Under the pieces are notes generated by a model that saw only the letters and a list, made by a program, of their open reading frames with translations, ran no database searches and had not been told where the DNA came from. Of a stretch of 64,000 nt of DNA, positions 61,301-64,000 are shown piece after piece (within the stretch, counting starts at the first letter, position 1; each line of letters opens with the position of its first letter). The translations under genes and the position numbers were made by a program. Origin of the DNA: JAEKNW01 sp963678375. Lineage in GTDB: Bacteria > Cloacimonadota > Cloacimonadia > Cloacimonadales > JAFGVF01. The stretch covers positions 2,046,001-2,110,000 of the forward strand of contig OY782831.1 of NCBI GenBank assembly GCA_963678375.2, read 5' to 3'.

Positions 61301-64000
61301 TGTTGAAGATTTAGATGATCTATATTGCCTTAGTATTACTCCTCCTTACTGGCAAACAGGCCTTTATATTGAACAGATGGCAGATATTGATGCTTCTGAA
61401 ACTCAAAATTGGTATGAAGGCTTAGGTTTTAGTCCTATTGGAACTTACAGTGATAAATTTCAAGCAAATTATAATGGAAATGGTTTTGTTATTACAAATC
61501 TCTTTATCAACAGCCCAGAGACTTCAAGAATAGGTTTATTTGGAGAAGTATATAATGGAAGCGTTTCAAATGTTGGCCTTATCAATGTTAGCATTACTGG
61601 TGATCAAAATGTCGGCTCCCTTATAGGAATTGCTTCATACACTAACATCAGTAAATGTTTTTCTCTAGGTTCAGTATCTGGAACATATTCTGTTGGAGGA
61701 CTAATGGGATCTTGTGTCTGGGATTCTTCTCTTGAAAACAGTTATTCATTAGTAAGTGTAACTTCTACGAATTATAGGTCTGGTGGCTTAGTCGGAAATA
61801 CATCTTCTTCAGTAATAAGTAATTGTTTCTCAGCAGGATTAGTTGATGGCAATACAGGAGTTGGGGGATTAGTAGGCGAATCTTCTTCAACCATCACCAA
61901 TTGTTTCTGGGATACTGAAAATTCAAATCAAACTACCAGTGAAGGTGGTACTGGATTACCTAGCAATCAAATGAAAGACCCACTTACCTATATGAATGCT
62001 GGCTGGGATTTTTCAGGTGAAAGTGCTAATGGGGAAGAGGATATTTGGGCTATTTTTGGTTATGATTATCCGCATTTATCATCAGAATTTATTGCTCCTC
62101 CCCAGAATTTAACAGCAAGTCTAGCTATTATTAATGAGATTCACTTAACTTGGTCAGCTCCAGAACCTCATCTTGTTAGTAGTAGAGCTATTCTTGGCTA
62201 TAATGTTTATAGGAATGATATTCAAATCAATGAATCTACTATTGAAACAACAAGTTTTAATGATACTAATGTTCAAAACAATCAAATATATTCATATTAT
62301 GTTACAGCAGTTTTTCATGAAGGTCAATCTATTGGCTCAAACACTGTAGAAATTGACTATTCTTTGCTCTTAGGGCAAGGAACAGAGAATTCCCCATATC
62401 TTATCCAGAATCTATATGATTTATTTATGTTAAGTCAGATTGTAAATTACTGGTCAAATAACTATCATTTTGAGCAAACTACTGATATTGATGCTTCTGA
62501 TACTCAGGACTGGGATGATGGAGCTGGGTTTAGTCCTATTGGTAGTGATGATATTCCATTTACAGGAAATTACAATGGTAACCATTATTCGATATCAAAT
62601 CTCTATATTGACAGGGTTGATACAGATAATGTTGGACTCTTCGGTAAAGTGTATAACGCCTATTTAGAAAACATATCATTAATAGATGTTTTCATTATAG
62701 CTCGATCAAGGGTAGGTTCTTTAGCTGGAGTAAGTACAAATTCAGATTACTATGGATGCTCTGCGAGTGGTCAGTTAATAGTAAGTACTCAACCGGTAAA
62801 TAATAATTCTTATTCTGGAGGTTTAATAGGTAGAAATTCTTCTTCTGGAGCACCTTCTACTATCTCATCTTGCTATACCGATGTTTATATTACAGCAACT
62901 GCGAATGCTAATAGAATAGGTGGTATAACAGGATTTATGTTATCAGGTTGGTCAGATGTTACTGGTTATCCTATGTTAATTGAGAATTGCTATTCACATG
63001 GAGCTTGTTATGGTGGTGATGAAATTGGAGGCCTAGTAGGAGTTGTCCAGGTTCATGCGAATGGACAATTGATTACTATTAAAGACTCCTATACCACGAC
63101 AGATGTAAATCATGATTCCATGAGTGGGGGAGTAATAGGTAGAAGAATAGGTATTTCAGAAACTATCAGCTGTTTCTGGAATGATGATACATCAGGAGTC
63201 ATATCAGGTGTTGGTGATGGAGATGAAACAGGTATTGAAGAAAAAACAACTGAAGAACTCCAAACCTTATCTACATTTATAGATGCAGGTTGGGATTTCC
63301 AAGCGGAAACAGCAAATGGTCAAGAAGATTATTGGACTTTTGTAGCTTATGATTATCCTCACTTGGCTTGGGAAGGTTATACCAATGACTTATATCCTCC
63401 AGCTCTCAATCTCCAAGCATCTGTTGAAGATGGATCAATAACTCTTACTTGGTCTAGACCTCAACAACAGGTTTTAGAAAGCAGAGCTTTCCTTGGCTAT
63501 AATGTCTATCGGGATAGTATTCAGATAAATACTGAAACTGTTTTAGAAAGAACTTATATAGATACAGATTTAGTCCATGACCAAACATATAATTATTATG
63601 TAAGAGCTCTTTATGATGAAGGGGAATCAGAAGCTTCAAATTCTATTGATGCTCAAGCTATCAATCATATCTTGTCAGGTCAAGGAACTCAGTCTAATCC
63701 ATATTTAATTAATAATATCACTGATCTCAATGTTTTAAGTCAGAAAAATATATATTGGGCTTCAGGAACGTATATTGAACAAACAGCTGATATAGATGCT
63801 TCTGATACCCAAAACTGGGATGGTGGGGCAGGATTTAGTCCAATTGGAACAAGTCATAGCAATACATTTGAAGGTAATTATAATGGTAATAACTTTGTTA
63901 TTTCTTCCCTCTATATAAACAGACCATCAAGGAACTATGTTGGTTTTTTTGGCTACAATAGAAATGCAACAATAACCAATGTCTGTCTTGAAGACTCTGA
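58320..64000 (+). CDS. Giant GLUG/FN3 repeat surface protein, 3' end outside window
   Basis: The frame is open from the ATG at 58320 to the right edge (1893 codons). A signal peptide (about 1-21, SLSSLQ) is followed by a YSVELVDTYGDGWNG segment, an FN3-like domain, a carbohydrate-binding/jelly-roll-like module (about 225-375), further beta-sandwiches, then three repeats of FN3 linker (GYNVYR-DxIQIN) plus GLUG block. The GLUG blocks begin near residues 983, 1349 and 1786 with G-G-TxxxPY, ADIDAS, GFSPIG and YNGN, and GGLVG/GGLMG repeats. It is likely surface-anchored or adhesive, possibly with a sorting domain beyond the edge. GGGAG precedes the start. Confidence 0.85.
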   Translation, partial: MKKLGVVYFLLFITIASLSSLQYSVELVDTYGDGWNGGSLTVNVNGISVLSGLTIESGGGPQNHNFEVTSGDLIETIYTAGSWASENEYSIKNEVNTVVAESGSGGTIPENISYNVPLEGTPDPPLLLAPTDSQVNCTNPVNLTWTVDENTYISDIFIADNPEFSQETHLEDVVSPYQVTLEAGTRYYWKVKAIGYNGLDIESSIFSFITEFDVINEFPYTEDFENQWYNSPSAPVAWQQIVVSGTNNWEQSSTNPHSGSYCAKAPYHINGGEHLLITPSFSMDENTTYRLKFWLKGHGTYPTDLKVQLGESNYNSEEDFNIDLAYYVTGNNMPTEWTEETLEISGYNGNYSIAFRAIDNDGLYVYLDDVSFQEVSDSALVLIQPEAVNFGQCSLNSSGESETITITNIGGDSASIQNIWLENSDLFTLTDSHTYPYLLESQNFITIDVSPQTNQEGIHQDILHIQEMNVGDVSSTTIHDIILDVEIIDNTGDNHENPYLLTYSSQIIENGSTTGFNQSYDFCTSPSVVYKLSLEQAKIMDISLEGTSWDTKLWVFDSYESIAIATASEDAWYYNDDEQNAGQGGRTAPMKSRDRATWSKMNPTYCSQGDYYIVISGFNNAFGDYVMTLNLDEFTIPESVTYLSPENSSSDIDNSGSLVWEDSQLADGYLVYLSSDINFTGLEGQDIQSTSYEFNNLDYSTTYYWKVIPYNSLGQTEENIDTWSFTTIDDPSLVLPISFDFEGTLNIPEGITETNMTLSGSTHGQTSNVLSKNIYSTSSNAYLQFERMINITSTSEIMFDYRIVEYESPWPATTLVSGHDYIEIQISEDEGNSFETVASINNDNHITSTDMASYSLNIGEYAGQSLILRLEMSWDNENDYYIDLDNFEFREPYPIILEAQANIGSINLTWSPPTENARLRDLLGYNVYRDNLQINSIILSNTEYDDSAISHGEIYEYYVEALYQDEVSKESNRVQVFAMEYYLEGEGTEENPYTVEDLDDLYCLSITPPYWQTGLYIEQMADIDASETQNWYEGLGFSPIGTYSDKFQANYNGNGFVITNLFINSPETSRIGLFGEVYNGSVSNVGLINVSITGDQNVGSLIGIASYTNISKCFSLGSVSGTYSVGGLMGSCVWDSSLENSYSLVSVTSTNYRSGGLVGNTSSSVISNCFSAGLVDGNTGVGGLVGESSSTITNCFWDTENSNQTTSEGGTGLPSNQMKDPLTYMNAGWDFSGESANGEEDIWAIFGYDYPHLSSEFIAPPQNLTASLAIINEIHLTWSAPEPHLVSSRAILGYNVYRNDIQINESTIETTSFNDTNVQNNQIYSYYVTAVFHEGQSIGSNTVEIDYSLLLGQGTENSPYLIQNLYDLFMLSQIVNYWSNNYHFEQTTDIDASDTQDWDDGAGFSPIGSDDIPFTGNYNGNHYSISNLYIDRVDTDNVGLFGKVYNAYLENISLIDVFIIARSRVGSLAGVSTNSDYYGCSASGQLIVSTQPVNNNSYSGGLIGRNSSSGAPSTISSCYTDVYITATANANRIGGITGFMLSGWSDVTGYPMLIENCYSHGACYGGDEIGGLVGVVQVHANGQLITIKDSYTTTDVNHDSMSGGVIGRRIGISETISCFWNDDTSGVISGVGDGDETGIEEKTTEELQTLSTFIDAGWDFQAETANGQEDYWTFVAYDYPHLAWEGYTNDLYPPALNLQASVEDGSITLTWSRPQQQVLESRAFLGYNVYRDSIQINTETVLERTYIDTDLVHDQTYNYYVRALYDEGESEASNSIDAQAINHILSGQGTQSNPYLINNITDLNVLSQKNIYWASGTYIEQTADIDASDTQNWDGGAGFSPIGTSHSNTFEGNYNGNNFVISSLYINRPSRNYVGFFGYNRNATITNVCLEDS

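Noticed and set aside
62470..62667. Plus-strand open frame inside the giant surface gene
   Set aside because: It is a frame shadow; the main frame is continuous across it and contains the GLUG motifs.
1..64000. CRISPR arrays, insertion sequences, prophage genes
   Set aside because: No regularly spaced repeats, transposase, integrase or phage structural genes were seen in the window.

Overview
The window reads as an AT-rich chromosome segment of an anaerobic, Gram-negative-type bacterium. I infer the candidate phylum Cloacimonadota (WWE1) or a close relative, with moderate confidence. The grounds are surface proteins ending in a FlgD-Ig/type A sorting-like domain (one carries YPNPFNP), many lipoproteins with a lipobox, outer-membrane assembly genes (an Omp85 protein with TamB), ExbB/ExbD/TonB-like energisation, and many iron-sulphur proteins with no respiratory oxidase in view.

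Layout. 1-3.7 kb holds the 5' part of a leftward helical-repeat-like gene and a rightward two-gene unit encoding a surface beta-helix protein. 3.8-9.8 kb is leftward: a pyruvate kinase lacking its C-terminal domain, coaE, folP, a TonB-like/ExbD/ExbB set and adenosine deaminase. 9.9-19.3 kb is a rightward translation and cell-maintenance block: infC (apparent AUA start behind an attenuator), rpmI, rplT, pheS, pheT, a coiled-coil protein, zapA, a probable 6S RNA, rny, ymdB and folD (catalytic Lys replaced by Ile). 19.4-32.6 kb has two lipoprotein genes, an endonuclease Q-like gene, an aminopeptidase, coaD, dnaB, mlaE, a binding lipoprotein, trmL, a threonine aldolase, a NapH-like polyferredoxin with an exported ferredoxin, and a patatin-like gene. 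32.6-36.2 kb holds a cyclophilin, an alkaline-phosphatase-superfamily enzyme, an EamA transporter and an S51 peptidase.

36.2-41.6 kb is a leftward sensory/envelope operon: outer-membrane-type barrel, polysaccharide deacetylase lipoprotein, RbsB-like binding lipoprotein and a membrane hybrid histidine kinase, with a decayed gene at its head. 41.7-49.6 kb is rightward: a secreted beta-lactamase-fold hydrolase, a copper-type P-ATPase, then a tightly packed run of four exported 2x[4Fe-4S] ferredoxins, an outer-membrane-type barrel and a DsbD/CcdA-like membrane protein. 49.8-50.2 kb has four tRNAs (Ser-TGA, Ser-GCT, Gln-TTG, Gln-CTG). 50.7-56.4 kb is a tamA-like/tamB pair. 56.7-57.6 kb is a leftward lipoprotein, and 58.3 kb to the right edge is a very large GLUG/FN3 surface protein that leaves the window.

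The strongest candidate for an undescribed system is the exported-ferredoxin operon at 45.9-49.6 kb. One ferredoxin has an OB-like N-domain, one carries a surface-sorting domain, one has only a signal segment and one is a lipoprotein. They are followed without gaps by a barrel and a thiol/electron-carrier-like membrane protein. This suggests an envelope electron-transfer chain built from ferredoxins instead of cytochromes. That reading is an inference from gene content only.
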